IMG/VR virus record: IMGVR_UViG_3300020020_000157
Coordinates: 1 to 23,580 of that record
Strand: one strand, 5' to 3'
Origin: a virus
DNA: 23,580 nucleotides
The notes beneath the pieces are model-generated. The model searched no databases. It was not told the DNA's origin and was given only the letters and a program-made list of their open reading frames with translations. The position numbers and the translations under genes were made by a program. Of this stretch, positions 13,419-20,487 are shown piece after piece (position 1 is the stretch's first letter; each line of letters begins with the position of its first letter).

Positions 13419-14147
13419 TCATCTTCCGTAGGACGTTCCGCCGGGTGATATCGAGCTGACTCTGTATTTGCGGCTCTGGTTAGGTCGCCCGGCCGCCGCC
13501 GGGGGGGCCGGCTCGAGCGCTAGGGTCATCATCGCTTTGAACGCCACCCCGGTCAGTGTGGCGGTTGACTGTCCGGTGGCCCCTGCGGACGCTTTGATCG
13601 CGCTGATGAGGGCGATCGCACCGTCGGCGCCGAGGGCGGTTACCGCGTCGATCCGTTCTGTGATCGACGTGTAGGCGCCGTTGGTGAGCGCGCCGGTGGC
13701 GAAGTCGTCAGACCAGCCCCCGATTTCCAGGATGAGGCAGTCGGCGATGGTGGTGGTTGCCCCGGGCCACAGGGCGCTGTTGTCGGCGGTGGCGTCTACG
13801 GCCACCCCGACAACGTTCCACGGGTTGCCGGTGGTTTTGCAGCCGCGGATGGCGATGTAGGCACCCAGGTTGTGGTCGCCGGAGTCGCCCCAGGCGTGGG
13901 CGGTCAACCCAGCCGTCCAGCGCCGCCAGATGACGGTTAGCCGGGTGTTGGTGTCCTGCACGACTGGGCTTACCGAGTCGATGTGGGCGAACCCGTTTGA
14001 CGCGGCGGTGGGGAAGTCGGCCACGGACTCGCCGATGCCGATGATGACGTCGCCGTCGGCGAAGCTGACCACCGGCAGGGCGGGGGTTATCGACGAGGCC
14101 GACGCGGAGGCGACACCAACCGGCGTCAGGACGGTTGGCGCCGCCAT
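13419..14147 (-). CDS. Fibre-like beta-sandwich virion protein
   Basis: 242 residues; ATG 14147 three bases after the upstream stop, with AGAGG as ribosome binding site. Residues about 1-210 form one beta-sandwich domain: ALPVVSFADGDVIIGIGES, then RLTVIWRRWTAG, then HNLGAYIAIRGC with a following NPW, then DCLILEIGGWSDD and ATLTGVAFKAMMTLALEP. The same order of elements occurs in the first 227 residues of the next gene upstream (14151-16343), so the two probably arose by duplication. The C-terminus is a short basic tail rich in Ser/Arg/Gly (NQSRKYRVSSISPGG). Such proteins are commonly annotated as minor tail or head fibre proteins in actinophages; the target is unknown. Confidence 0.55.
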   Translation of the reverse strand: MAAPTVLTPVGVASASASSITPALPVVSFADGDVIIGIGESVADFPTAASNGFAHIDSVSPVVQDTNTRLTVIWRRWTAGLTAHAWGDSGDHNLGAYIAIRGCKTTGNPWNVVGVAVDATADNSALWPGATTTIADCLILEIGGWSDDFATGALTNGAYTSITERIDAVTALGADGAIALISAIKASAGATGQSTATLTGVAFKAMMTLALEPAPPAAAGRPNQSRKYRVSSISPGGTSYGR

Positions 14148-14150
14148 GGG

Positions 14151-16343
14151 CTACACCTCTGCCGGCGGGTACAGCGCGATGTAGTTGGCAGTCGGGGCGT
14201 CTGGGGCGTCGATTGTTTCGGTGTGTGAGGTGCCGCCGGTGACCGGGACGGTGGTTGGGGCACCCGACTCCTCGTAGTACAGGGTGGTGTCGGCGCCGGC
14301 TGGGGCGTCGACTGACACCGCGACGATGCCGCCGCTGACCGCGTCGGTGGCTTGGGATGCCAGGGACCCGAACAGCGGCTGGGTGACGGCGGGTTGGATC
14401 GCCAACTCCATGAACGCGCTGAGCACGCCTACGTCTGGGGTGGCGTCGCCCGAGAACCCGATTCGGACTTCCATTGCGTCTAGCCGGGCCTGGGTGAGTA
14501 GGTAGTGCGCCGCGGATGATCCGAGGGTGGGGCGCATCATGCGGACGAGCCAGTACGCCACGGTGGTGGACGCGTCAACCCCGTGGTCAACTCCGCCGGA
14601 TGCCCAGTTGTATTCGGTGGTGCCGTCGAACACCCGGATGCCCGGGCCGAATGCGGTTGTGCCCGACGCCGCCCACATCAGGAAGTACCAGCGGACCGCC
14701 CGCAGCCCATCGTCTGGGGCGCCCGCGCGGGTGTCCATCGGGAACTTCATGTATTCGGTGGTGGCGACGGCGGTCTGGACAACTCCGTCAGACGACGCCC
14801 CGATGGTGGGGGGAACGTCGTCGATGGCGTTGCGGGCGTTGGTGGCGTTCCACGCGCCGATGGTGCCGTTGGCGGTCATGACGCCGAAGTTGCCGGTGGT
14901 GCCCACCACGGTCGCGGTGCCGGCCGGGTCGACCTTGAGCAGGTGGATCTGGATGTCGCCGATGGGGTAGTTGTTGGCGACCTTGGACAGCATCACGTCG
15001 TCGTAGCGGACGGTGGCCGTCTTTGACGTGGTCCAGCCGAGCCGGAACGTGGAAATGGTCGCAACCGACGTGCCGGCGCCCACGGCCTGGGTTTGGACGA
15101 CTGGGGCGGTTGGGGCGCCCACGGTGGCGTCGTAGGTGACCTGCCAGTCGCAGGTGTGGTTGGCGACGGTGGCGAGATACCGGAAGTCGATGCCGATCCA
15201 TTTGTTCGCGACCACAACCGCGTCGGACGCGATTTCGCTGCCGGTACCGATTTTGACGCCGATTTTTTGGGTGGCCGACCGGTACCAGATGGTCATGCCG
15301 TTGGCCAACGACCCGGCTTCAACCGAGGCGAGCTCAACGTCTGCGCCGGGTAGTGAGGTTGGGAAGTAGACGTGGATCCGGCCGACCAACGGCCCCTGCC
15401 ACGACGACGGGCCGCCACTTGCTGGTGTGAATGGGCCGTACAGCGACAGGACACCAGGGTTGGTCCAGGTCAGGCATTCGGCTGCTGCGGCCGCTGCCAG
15501 CTCAAGGGCGTAGGTGCCGGTTCGGGGTGTGGAGGTGGTGACCGCCGGTGTGCCTACGGTGCCGTCGAACACCGGCCCGGTGTTGCCGACAGCGATAGAG
15601 GTGGTGGTGAGGGTGGTGGTGGTGCCGAACTCGAACCCGGTCAGCACGTCGGCGGTGACCGCGAATTGGGCGTCCTGAGCGGTGAACATGACCACGGTGG
15701 CACGGGTGTGACACGACGCGTCCAGCGTCGCGGTGCATTCATGGGTACCGGGCGCCTGCGACGTTTTCGCCGACACCGACATGCCTACGCCGTTGGCCCC
15801 GTCGGTGCGGCCCTCCTGCAACAGTTCCGTCCAGCCGTTTGTGTGCGCCGACCAGGTCGGGACGGTGGACGTTTGGGCCCGGGCGGGGTGCACCGCGAAC
15901 CCGAGCAGGTCATACGACGACGCGGCCGTGGTTGTGCCGGTCGACCGGCTGGTGGTCGGCACAGCGTCGTCGAACGGGTTGGTGCTGGACGCTAAATGCA
16001 CCGGCGCGGCCTGGTCCAGGCCGACGAGCTCGAACACGGACCAGCAGCATTGGTCGCCGGCACCGGTGACGAAGTCCAACGTCCACGACGTTTCCCCGCC
16101 GGTCGTGTTCTTCCAGAACACGTACGGGGTGGTGCGTTGGAACGGTGACGCGATCTCATCCGACGCCCACGCAAAACCGGTGGGCGGGCCTAGGCCGGTG
16201 GCCGCCGAACCGTCGGATGCGCTCATGGCGCAGATCACCACGGTCGACCCGGCTGTGGTCGCCGCGAGCAGCGTGACCGTGCCGCTGGTGCCGTCGAAGT
16301 CGCCTGAGTTTTGCTGCAGGATGCTGTCCAACGTGAGCGGCAT
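14151..16343 (-). CDS. Large multidomain fibre protein with LamG-like domain
   Basis: 730 residues; ATG 16343 with GGAG ten bases upstream. Four beta-rich segments can be told apart. Residues about 1-227 repeat the domain of the 13419-14147 product (VFWKNTTGGETSW, WSVFELVGLD, YDLLGFAV, CHTRATVVMFTA). Residues about 228-460 look like a concanavalin-A/LamG jelly roll (TYALELAAAAAAECLTW, VGRIHVYFPTSLPG, MTIWYRSATQKIGVKIG, VRYDDVMLS), a carbohydrate-binding type of fold. Residues about 463-640 (YPIGDIQIHLLKVDP, TTEYMKFPMDT) form a further lectin-like domain, and about 645-730 an FN3-like end. No enzyme signature is visible. Best guess is an appendage that binds host surface glycans; placement within the connector block suggests the head or neck rather than the tail tip. 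Confidence 0.6.
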   Translation of the reverse strand: MPLTLDSILQQNSGDFDGTSGTVTLLAATTAGSTVVICAMSASDGSAATGLGPPTGFAWASDEIASPFQRTTPYVFWKNTTGGETSWTLDFVTGAGDQCCWSVFELVGLDQAAPVHLASSTNPFDDAVPTTSRSTGTTTAASSYDLLGFAVHPARAQTSTVPTWSAHTNGWTELLQEGRTDGANGVGMSVSAKTSQAPGTHECTATLDASCHTRATVVMFTAQDAQFAVTADVLTGFEFGTTTTLTTTSIAVGNTGPVFDGTVGTPAVTTSTPRTGTYALELAAAAAAECLTWTNPGVLSLYGPFTPASGGPSSWQGPLVGRIHVYFPTSLPGADVELASVEAGSLANGMTIWYRSATQKIGVKIGTGSEIASDAVVVANKWIGIDFRYLATVANHTCDWQVTYDATVGAPTAPVVQTQAVGAGTSVATISTFRLGWTTSKTATVRYDDVMLSKVANNYPIGDIQIHLLKVDPAGTATVVGTTGNFGVMTANGTIGAWNATNARNAIDDVPPTIGASSDGVVQTAVATTEYMKFPMDTRAGAPDDGLRAVRWYFLMWAASGTTAFGPGIRVFDGTTEYNWASGGVDHGVDASTTVAYWLVRMMRPTLGSSAAHYLLTQARLDAMEVRIGFSGDATPDVGVLSAFMELAIQPAVTQPLFGSLASQATDAVSGGIVAVSVDAPAGADTTLYYEESGAPTTVPVTGGTSHTETIDAPDAPTANYIALYPPAEV

Positions 16344-16385
16344 TTTTAGATAACTCCAACCAGGTCCGGGGGCGTTGCGGGGGTT

Positions 16386-16778
16386 TTACGCGGCGACGCT
16401 CAATGTCAGGTCCAGGTCGCCGATGGGGATGGTGAAGGTGTCCCCGACGATAACCGCGTTAGCGGTCATCGTCCCCGAGCAGAGGAACGTGCCGGCGGAG
16501 CTTGCCGTGAAGGCCGCCCAGTGGGTGTAGTCCTCGGACGTGTCCACTTCACCGGTGGTCCAGGTCACTGCGGTGTCGTTGGCGATCGTCCCACCGGATG
16601 CGGCTCCGAAGGACACCTGTTTGCGGGTGGCGTTACCGGCTATGGCGGTCGTACCGGCCGCGCCGGGATCGGCGGTGTGCAACTCGATCCAGAACGCCGT
16701 GGGCGCGGTGTAGTTGGTCGCGTTGCCGATCGCGTCGAGGATCTTCGCAGCCTCGCCGGAGGCCAAGCCGAGAGCCAT
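16386..16778 (-). CDS. Small virion fibre/decoration protein of a common actinophage type
   Basis: 130 residues; ATG 16778 with GAAGGAG six bases upstream. The sequence follows a pattern widespread in actinobacteriophages: an N-terminal helix (SGEAAKILDAIGNATNYTAP), a strand (FWIELHTADPGAAGT), a RKQVSFGAASGG turn, AVTWTTG, then THWAAFTASSAGTFLCSGTM and a final strand set (VIVGDTFTIPIGDLDLTLS). It is usually left as a hypothetical or minor tail protein; the LHTADPGAAGT segment is the most characteristic part. It is the first gene of the appendage block and follows the head-tail adaptor by ten bases. Structural role inferred. Confidence 0.6.
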   Translation of the reverse strand: MALGLASGEAAKILDAIGNATNYTAPTAFWIELHTADPGAAGTTAIAGNATRKQVSFGAASGGTIANDTAVTWTTGEVDTSEDYTHWAAFTASSAGTFLCSGTMTANAVIVGDTFTIPIGDLDLTLSVAA

Positions 16779-16788
16779 CGGTTCTCCT

Positions 16789-17172
16789 TCAGTCGGTCAG
16801 CGGGTCGAGGGCGGGAGACACAACCCAGTGCCAGTCGGGCGCCGGGAAGCTAAACCTCGGCGAACCGGCCCCGCCGTACGCGGACGCGGCGGCCTTGAGA
16901 ATGTCCGCCCGCCGCGCAGCGTCATCGCCCCTCGCATAATCGTCGATGGATTCCGATGCGACGCCGGTCGGGTTGCGGAACGCGATCCCGGCCAGCTCGA
17001 TCGCCCACGCCCAGATGTCGTCCGGGACCGGGTCCGGCGGCCACGGCGTCAGTTGGGTGGCGTTCTTGAGCCACCCTGACGCGTAGCGCCGGACCCGGGT
17101 CGCGGTTTCTGTATCGACGCTCGGGACCTGCAGCCACGACGGCAGATCGACTAAATCAAAAAGATCCGCCAT
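16789..17172 (-). CDS. Head-tail adaptor (connector) protein
   Basis: 127 residues, ATG 17172. The layout is that of gp6/gp15-type adaptors: DLFDLVDLPSWLQVPSVDTETATRVRRYASGWLKNATQ (a short motif followed by a long helix), then PVPDDIWAWAIELAGIAFRNP, the family's helix with Trp-Ala-Trp, then a short GVASES turn, a helix (DDAARRADILKAAASAYGG) and a strand-like end (FSFPAPDWHW). Adaptors dock under the portal and recruit the stopper. Here the stopper gene is about 5 kb away because the appendage block separates them, which is unusual. The start lacks a good Shine-Dalgarno sequence. Confidence 0.78.
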   Translation of the reverse strand: MADLFDLVDLPSWLQVPSVDTETATRVRRYASGWLKNATQLTPWPPDPVPDDIWAWAIELAGIAFRNPTGVASESIDDYARGDDAARRADILKAAASAYGGAGSPRFSFPAPDWHWVVSPALDPLTD

Positions 17173-17187
17173 GTCAGGCCACTTGTC

Positions 17188-17523
17188 CTAGGCCTTGGCT
17201 GCCTTGGCCGCGGCCTTGTCGGCTGCCGCCTGCTCCGCTTCGGCCTTCTTCGCCGCAGCCTCGGCCGCTTCCATCTGCTGCTTGGCAGCTTCGGCCGCGG
17301 CCTTCTCCTCTTCGGTCTCGGCCTTGTCGACCGCCTTGGCTTCGCCGGAGTCAAGCCATTCGGCGTACTCCCGCCGGACGAGGCTGGCCACGTTCTCCGG
17401 GTCGGCCTCGACCGGCAGAACAGCGTCCCGGTAGAAGCCGGCCACAGTCCACTTGCCGGTAGCCGGGTCGAGTAGTTTCACAGTTGCGTATGCCACGGTC
17501 ACCCGGGCTCGGCGCGTGCTCAT
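17188..17523 (-). CDS. Small protein with Ala/Lys/Glu-rich helical tail, unknown function
   Basis: 111 residues; ATG 17523 overlaps the upstream stop by four bases (ATGA). Residues 1-57 form a small domain (VTVAYATVKLLDPATGKW, AGFYRDAVLPVEADPENVASLVRREYAEWL). Residues about 58-111 are almost only Ala, Lys, Glu and Gln in heptad-like spacing, predicted to be a long single helix or coiled coil. Small proteins of this form often lie between the capsid and adaptor genes in actinophages. The tail may bind DNA or help assembly, but nothing in the sequence proves it. No family name is assigned. Confidence 0.62.
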   Translation of the reverse strand: MSTRRARVTVAYATVKLLDPATGKWTVAGFYRDAVLPVEADPENVASLVRREYAEWLDSGEAKAVDKAETEEEKAAAEAAKQQMEAAEAAAKKAEAEQAAADKAAAKAAKA

Positions 17524-17915
17524 GTGTGCATAACCACCTTTACGACGTTGCCGGCAGCGGTGGTTAGCGCGGTGCCGACGATCTTCTCGAACGTGTTGGC
17601 GCCGATGGTCGTAACCACCCCGGCCGCACCGGCGACCACCTTTGCGCCAGCGGTGATGGCACCGCTGGACGTGATGCTCAATACCGGGCCGAACATGAGC
17701 GCCCTGACCGGCGCGGCACTGGCTGCACCGGCGAGCGCGTAGCCGACCACCGCAACGGATGCGGCGCCGGCTGGACCGAGAGTGCCATCACCACTGACCT
17801 CGAGCAGTTGGCCGTCGGTGATGGTGGCCGAAGCGGTCGAGCCGCCGTAGATGTGCTCGAAGCCTTCGTGCTGATGGTTGGCGTTACGAAGAATCGACGC
17901 CGAGATGACGGGCAT
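17520..17915 (-). CDS. Capsid decoration protein (DUF2190/gpD-like)
   Basis: 131 residues, ATG 17915, one base after the major capsid stop. The features are those of small head-stabilising proteins: ASATITDGQLLEVSGDGTLGPAG, VAVVGYALAGAASA, a SITSSGAITAGAKVVAGAAG segment and the end IVGTALTTAAGNVVKVVM. The same ordered elements occur in the 18880-19266 product. Such proteins fold as a beta-tulip and bind as trimers at the quasi-threefold points of an expanded HK97 capsid, locking it after DNA packaging. The short N-terminal part (RNANHQHEGFEHIYGG) would be the capsid-binding arm. Being next to the capsid gene supports the call. Confidence 0.75.
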   Translation of the reverse strand: MPVISASILRNANHQHEGFEHIYGGSTASATITDGQLLEVSGDGTLGPAGAASVAVVGYALAGAASAAPVRALMFGPVLSITSSGAITAGAKVVAGAAGVVTTIGANTFEKIVGTALTTAAGNVVKVVMHT

Positions 17916-17916
17916 G

Positions 17917-18858
17917 TCAGCTCACCACACCGGTGATCTCGTAGCCCGCGCCGACTTCCTGCACGTACGGGACCGTCAGGCGACGGGCCTGCAGATCCCA
18001 GGCGTCCTGGCCCTCCTTACGGATCGGCTTGACCTCAACGCCCGCGAAGCCACCCATCTGGGCGTATCCGGGTGCGCTGCCCGTCTCGTCGGCCATGCCG
18101 CCGAGTTGGGTGGAGTCCAGGATCCACGCCCTAGTGGCGACCGGCAGGTTAGGCGTCTTGACGACCGTCAAGTTCGCCACCGTCTCAATCATGCCGGTGT
18201 AGATCGGGTTGTCTGACGTCTCCCGCTTGCGCAACTGGGCGATGGCGTCGTTGAGCATCAGGTACGTGTACCCCTTCGGCGACACGACCAGCGTGTCCGC
18301 CTTGAAGCCCTGGTTGAGATCCTCCATGAACTGAATCCCGAGAAGGATGTCATCCAACGGTTTGCGGTTGGCGGGGGTCGCGTTATCCCACGACCCGGCC
18401 GTGGCCACCTCTGCGGTGATCGCCGTGCCGATGGCGGCCATGGCGACCGTGTCCACCTGCTTGATGACCGTGGTGGCAACCTTGGTCAGTGCCCGGTCGA
18501 CGGCCGACATCGGGTAGGACTTGCGGGTGATCTCCTCATCGGTCAAAAGAGCTTTTTGGCCCCATTTCTGAATTGCCGCGATACCGGCGGTGCCGGTACC
18601 CAGGTTGGCGTACGGGTATTCAGACCCGGCCGACACGGCCTCGACGGTCCGGTCGGAGATGAACGGCTCGGTCATGTCATACAAAACCGCGCCGCCCGAG
18701 GCCCGCGAACGGTCCTTGAGCAGCTGGTCGGCCACGAAGCGCAGATCCGTCCAGTCCCTGAGTCGCCGCTGGATACGGGTCGGGTCCGAGAGGAACCGAC
18801 TGATGGTGAGCAGGTCGCCCGAAAGGGTCGGGGCGGCTGCCGGGAATGCGTAAGGCAT
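17917..18858 (-). CDS. Major capsid protein (HK97 fold)
   Basis: 313 residues; ATG 18858 with AAGGAG eight bases upstream, a strong site. The order of elements fits an HK97-type capsid subunit: an N-terminal helix region (TISRFLSDPTRIQRRLRD), an extended E-loop stretch (GGAVLYDMTEPFISDRTVEAV, SAGSEYPYANLG), a spine helix (PMSAVDRALTKVATTVIKQVDTVAMAAIG), an A-domain segment (NRKPLDDILLGIQFMEDLN, TLVVSPKGYTYLML) and a final P-domain part (GVEVKPIRKEGQDAWDLQARR). It lacks a long N-terminal scaffold (delta) domain, which agrees with a separate scaffold encoded upstream with the protease. Two decoration genes flank it. Confidence 0.93.
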   Translation of the reverse strand: MPYAFPAAAPTLSGDLLTISRFLSDPTRIQRRLRDWTDLRFVADQLLKDRSRASGGAVLYDMTEPFISDRTVEAVSAGSEYPYANLGTGTAGIAAIQKWGQKALLTDEEITRKSYPMSAVDRALTKVATTVIKQVDTVAMAAIGTAITAEVATAGSWDNATPANRKPLDDILLGIQFMEDLNQGFKADTLVVSPKGYTYLMLNDAIAQLRKRETSDNPIYTGMIETVANLTVVKTPNLPVATRAWILDSTQLGGMADETGSAPGYAQMGGFAGVEVKPIRKEGQDAWDLQARRLTVPYVQEVGAGYEITGVVS

Positions 18859-18879
18859 CTACCTATCTCCTTTCGGGGT

Positions 18880-19266
18880 TTACCGGCGGCCCTGGACGCG
18901 CAGCTTGAGCGGGGAGCCCGCAGCTGTCGTCACGGCCGTGCCGATGAGGCTGCCAAGGGCCGCCGCCGTACCGACGGTGGCAGTTTTTACCTGGCCGGAT
19001 GCGTCAGTGACAACACCGGCAAGAACGGTGATGGCACCTGACGCGACGAGTTCGTGGATGCAGCCATCCAGCGGCCACACGGTGAGCTTCGCGCCGGACG
19101 CGGCGTCGTGGGCGGCCACGCCGGCCACGACAAGAGAGTCAGCGCCGGAGACGGTCACCGTGCTCGCAGCGGACCAGACGACGACGTTGCCCCCGGCGAC
19201 AACGCCGCCAGTGGTGACCGTGAACGGCTCAGCGCCGCCGGTGTAGACGGGCGTGTAATCAGCCAC
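18880..19266 (-). CDS. Second capsid decoration protein (DUF2190/gpD-like)
   Basis: 128 residues from GTG 19266, overlapping the end of the protease gene by eight bases. Elements in order: PFTVTTGGVVAGGNVVVWSA, TVTVSGADSLVVAGVAAHDA, SGAKLTVWPLDGCIHEL, SGAITVLAGVVTDASGQV and LIGTAVTTAAGSPLKLRVQG. The pairs SGAIT...VV...G and GTA-TTAAG-K are shared with the 17520-17915 product, so the two look paralogous. It is translated just before the major capsid protein. Decoration proteins stabilise the shell; two related ones could form mixed trimers or occupy different sites. Confidence 0.7.
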   Translation of the reverse strand: MADYTPVYTGGAEPFTVTTGGVVAGGNVVVWSAASTVTVSGADSLVVAGVAAHDAASGAKLTVWPLDGCIHELVASGAITVLAGVVTDASGQVKTATVGTAAALGSLIGTAVTTAAGSPLKLRVQGRR

Positions 19267-19768
19267 GGTTGGCCGCCCGTCGGGTCGGGTCGCTTAGGCG
19301 GGCAATCTCCCGGTCGAGTTCGTCCTCTTCCACTTCGCCGTCGCCGGCGTAACCCGACGCCGCGACCGGGATCATGTTGCGCTGCATGCTGGAGATCGCT
19401 TCGCGGGCGCCCTCCGGGTCCAACTTCCAGTTGTGCGTCCAGTAGTCCTTACGGGCTGGGGCGAACTTGCCGTCCTTAATGGCCTGGATGATGATCTGAT
19501 CCGCCTCGTCGTCACGCCGACGCTGCGCATCGGCCTCAAGACGCTTGATGCGCTCCTGGTTCTCTTCCCAGGCCGACGCCTCAACCCTGATCATGCTGTC
19601 GGCGAACTTCTCGGGCCTGCGCGCAGACGCCGCTACGGGCACGGCTTCGGGTGCCGTCTCGGGCGTCTCGGCCTTCGGGACGAAGCCGGCCTTCGCAAGA
19701 GCGGCCATCACCTCGTCATCTGTGAGGTCGTCGAGACCGACAGCCTCTCGGAACTTTGCCGGATCCAT
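19259..19768 (-). CDS. Possible nested scaffold from an internal in-frame start
   Basis: ATG 19768 is codon 224 of the protease gene and has GGAGA about seven bases upstream. Starting here would give a 169-residue protein (MDPAKFREAVGLDDL...) that is exactly the scaffold half after the Pro-rich linker. Mu (Z within I) and lambda (Nu3 within C) use the same arrangement to make excess scaffold. The site is good by eye, but use of it is not shown. Confidence 0.42.
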   Translation of the reverse strand: MDPAKFREAVGLDDLTDDEVMAALAKAGFVPKAETPETAPEAVPVAASARRPEKFADSMIRVEASAWEENQERIKRLEADAQRRRDDEADQIIIQAIKDGKFAPARKDYWTHNWKLDPEGAREAISSMQRNMIPVAASGYAGDGEVEEDELDREIARLSDPTRRAANRG

Positions 19769-20437
19769 GCCGGTCTCCGTTTCTGTGGGTGGGACAACCG
19801 CCTCGTCGGCGGGGTCTGGGGTGGGCGTAGGCCCGGGGATGAACGCCTCGACCGGATCGGGCTCGATGGTCAGAACGGGTTCGATCACTCCGCCCTGCGC
19901 CCGAGCGGGAACCTGCGGCGGAGTGGCCGGGTCGTCCTCGGGCGCAGAGGCAAACAGCGGGGTCGCCGACGACGCGGCCAAAGCGTTCTGCAGATCGGCC
20001 AGGGACTTGATGTTGCGTACGGCGGGCGGCACCGCACCCAGGAACGCCAGCGCCGACAAGGTCAGCGAGTATTCGCGGCCGTCGTGCTCGACGTTCTGCC
20101 AGCCCTGCACGCTGCGGTTCGGCCAGCGCGACGGAGCCGACGCAGCCAGCCAGCCGGGCATGCCGACGATGTCTCCGAGCAGGACCGGGCCGCGGTCGTC
20201 CTCGAGGTAGCGGATGTTCGTCACCGACCCGAACGTCGGCTCGCCGTCGTTGAAGCGACTGTCCTTGTGGCCGAGTCTGATCGGCACCGCCTGGCCGCCG
20301 GACGCGGTGTAGAAGTCGGCCGCGTCGCGCAGCATCTCGGCGGTGAAGTTGCCGTCGCCAACCGTCACCGACCACGCACCGGGGCGGGCGAGCTCCACGC
20401 CGAGCATCTGGGCTGGGGCTGTCAGGGCGCGCGTCAT
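19259..20437 (-). CDS. Prohead protease (Mu gpI-like) fused to scaffold domain
   Basis: 392 residues, ATG 20437. Residues about 10-150 match the Mu gpI-type prohead protease: PIRLGHKDS (His57), GSVTNIRYLEDDRGPVLLGDI, WPNRSVQGW (candidate nucleophile Ser109), and SLTLSALAFLGAVPPAVRNI. His57 and Ser109 are the expected catalytic pair. A Pro/Thr/Glu-rich linker (about 165-220) leads into an acidic/helical scaffold region (about 224-392; ENQERIKRLEADAQRRRDDEAD, WKLDPEGAREAISSMQRN) ending DREIARLSDPTRRAANRG. The protein should build the prohead core, then digest itself and the scaffold on maturation. A hairpin sits directly before the start codon, and an HNH gene lies upstream. Confidence 0.83.
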   Translation of the reverse strand: MTRALTAPAQMLGVELARPGAWSVTVGDGNFTAEMLRDAADFYTASGGQAVPIRLGHKDSRFNDGEPTFGSVTNIRYLEDDRGPVLLGDIVGMPGWLAASAPSRWPNRSVQGWQNVEHDGREYSLTLSALAFLGAVPPAVRNIKSLADLQNALAASSATPLFASAPEDDPATPPQVPARAQGGVIEPVLTIEPDPVEAFIPGPTPTPDPADEAVVPPTETETGMDPAKFREAVGLDDLTDDEVMAALAKAGFVPKAETPETAPEAVPVAASARRPEKFADSMIRVEASAWEENQERIKRLEADAQRRRDDEADQIIIQAIKDGKFAPARKDYWTHNWKLDPEGAREAISSMQRNMIPVAASGYAGDGEVEEDELDREIARLSDPTRRAANRG

Positions 20438-20468
20438 CAGCCCACCTACCTCTCGGGTACGTGGGCTG
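20438..20468 (-). promoter_or_regulatory. Hairpin directly before the protease start
   Basis: CAGCCCAC and GTGGGCTG (20468-20461 and 20445-20438 on the minus strand) pair perfectly over eight bases. A G/G mismatch and a second four-base stem (TACC/GGTA) close on the five-base loop CGAGA. The Shine-Dalgarno candidate GAGAGG lies in the loop and inner stem, and the ATG follows the hairpin at once. The structure could control translation of the protease or mark an RNA-processing site; no T-tract makes it a terminator. Confidence 0.55.
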
Positions 20469-20487
20469 GCGCCCTAGATTGACGAAG

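Noticed and set aside
19433-20482. Plus-strand open frame of 349 codons
   Set aside because: Antisense to the prohead protease with catalytic motifs on the minus strand; composition of a GC-rich shadow.
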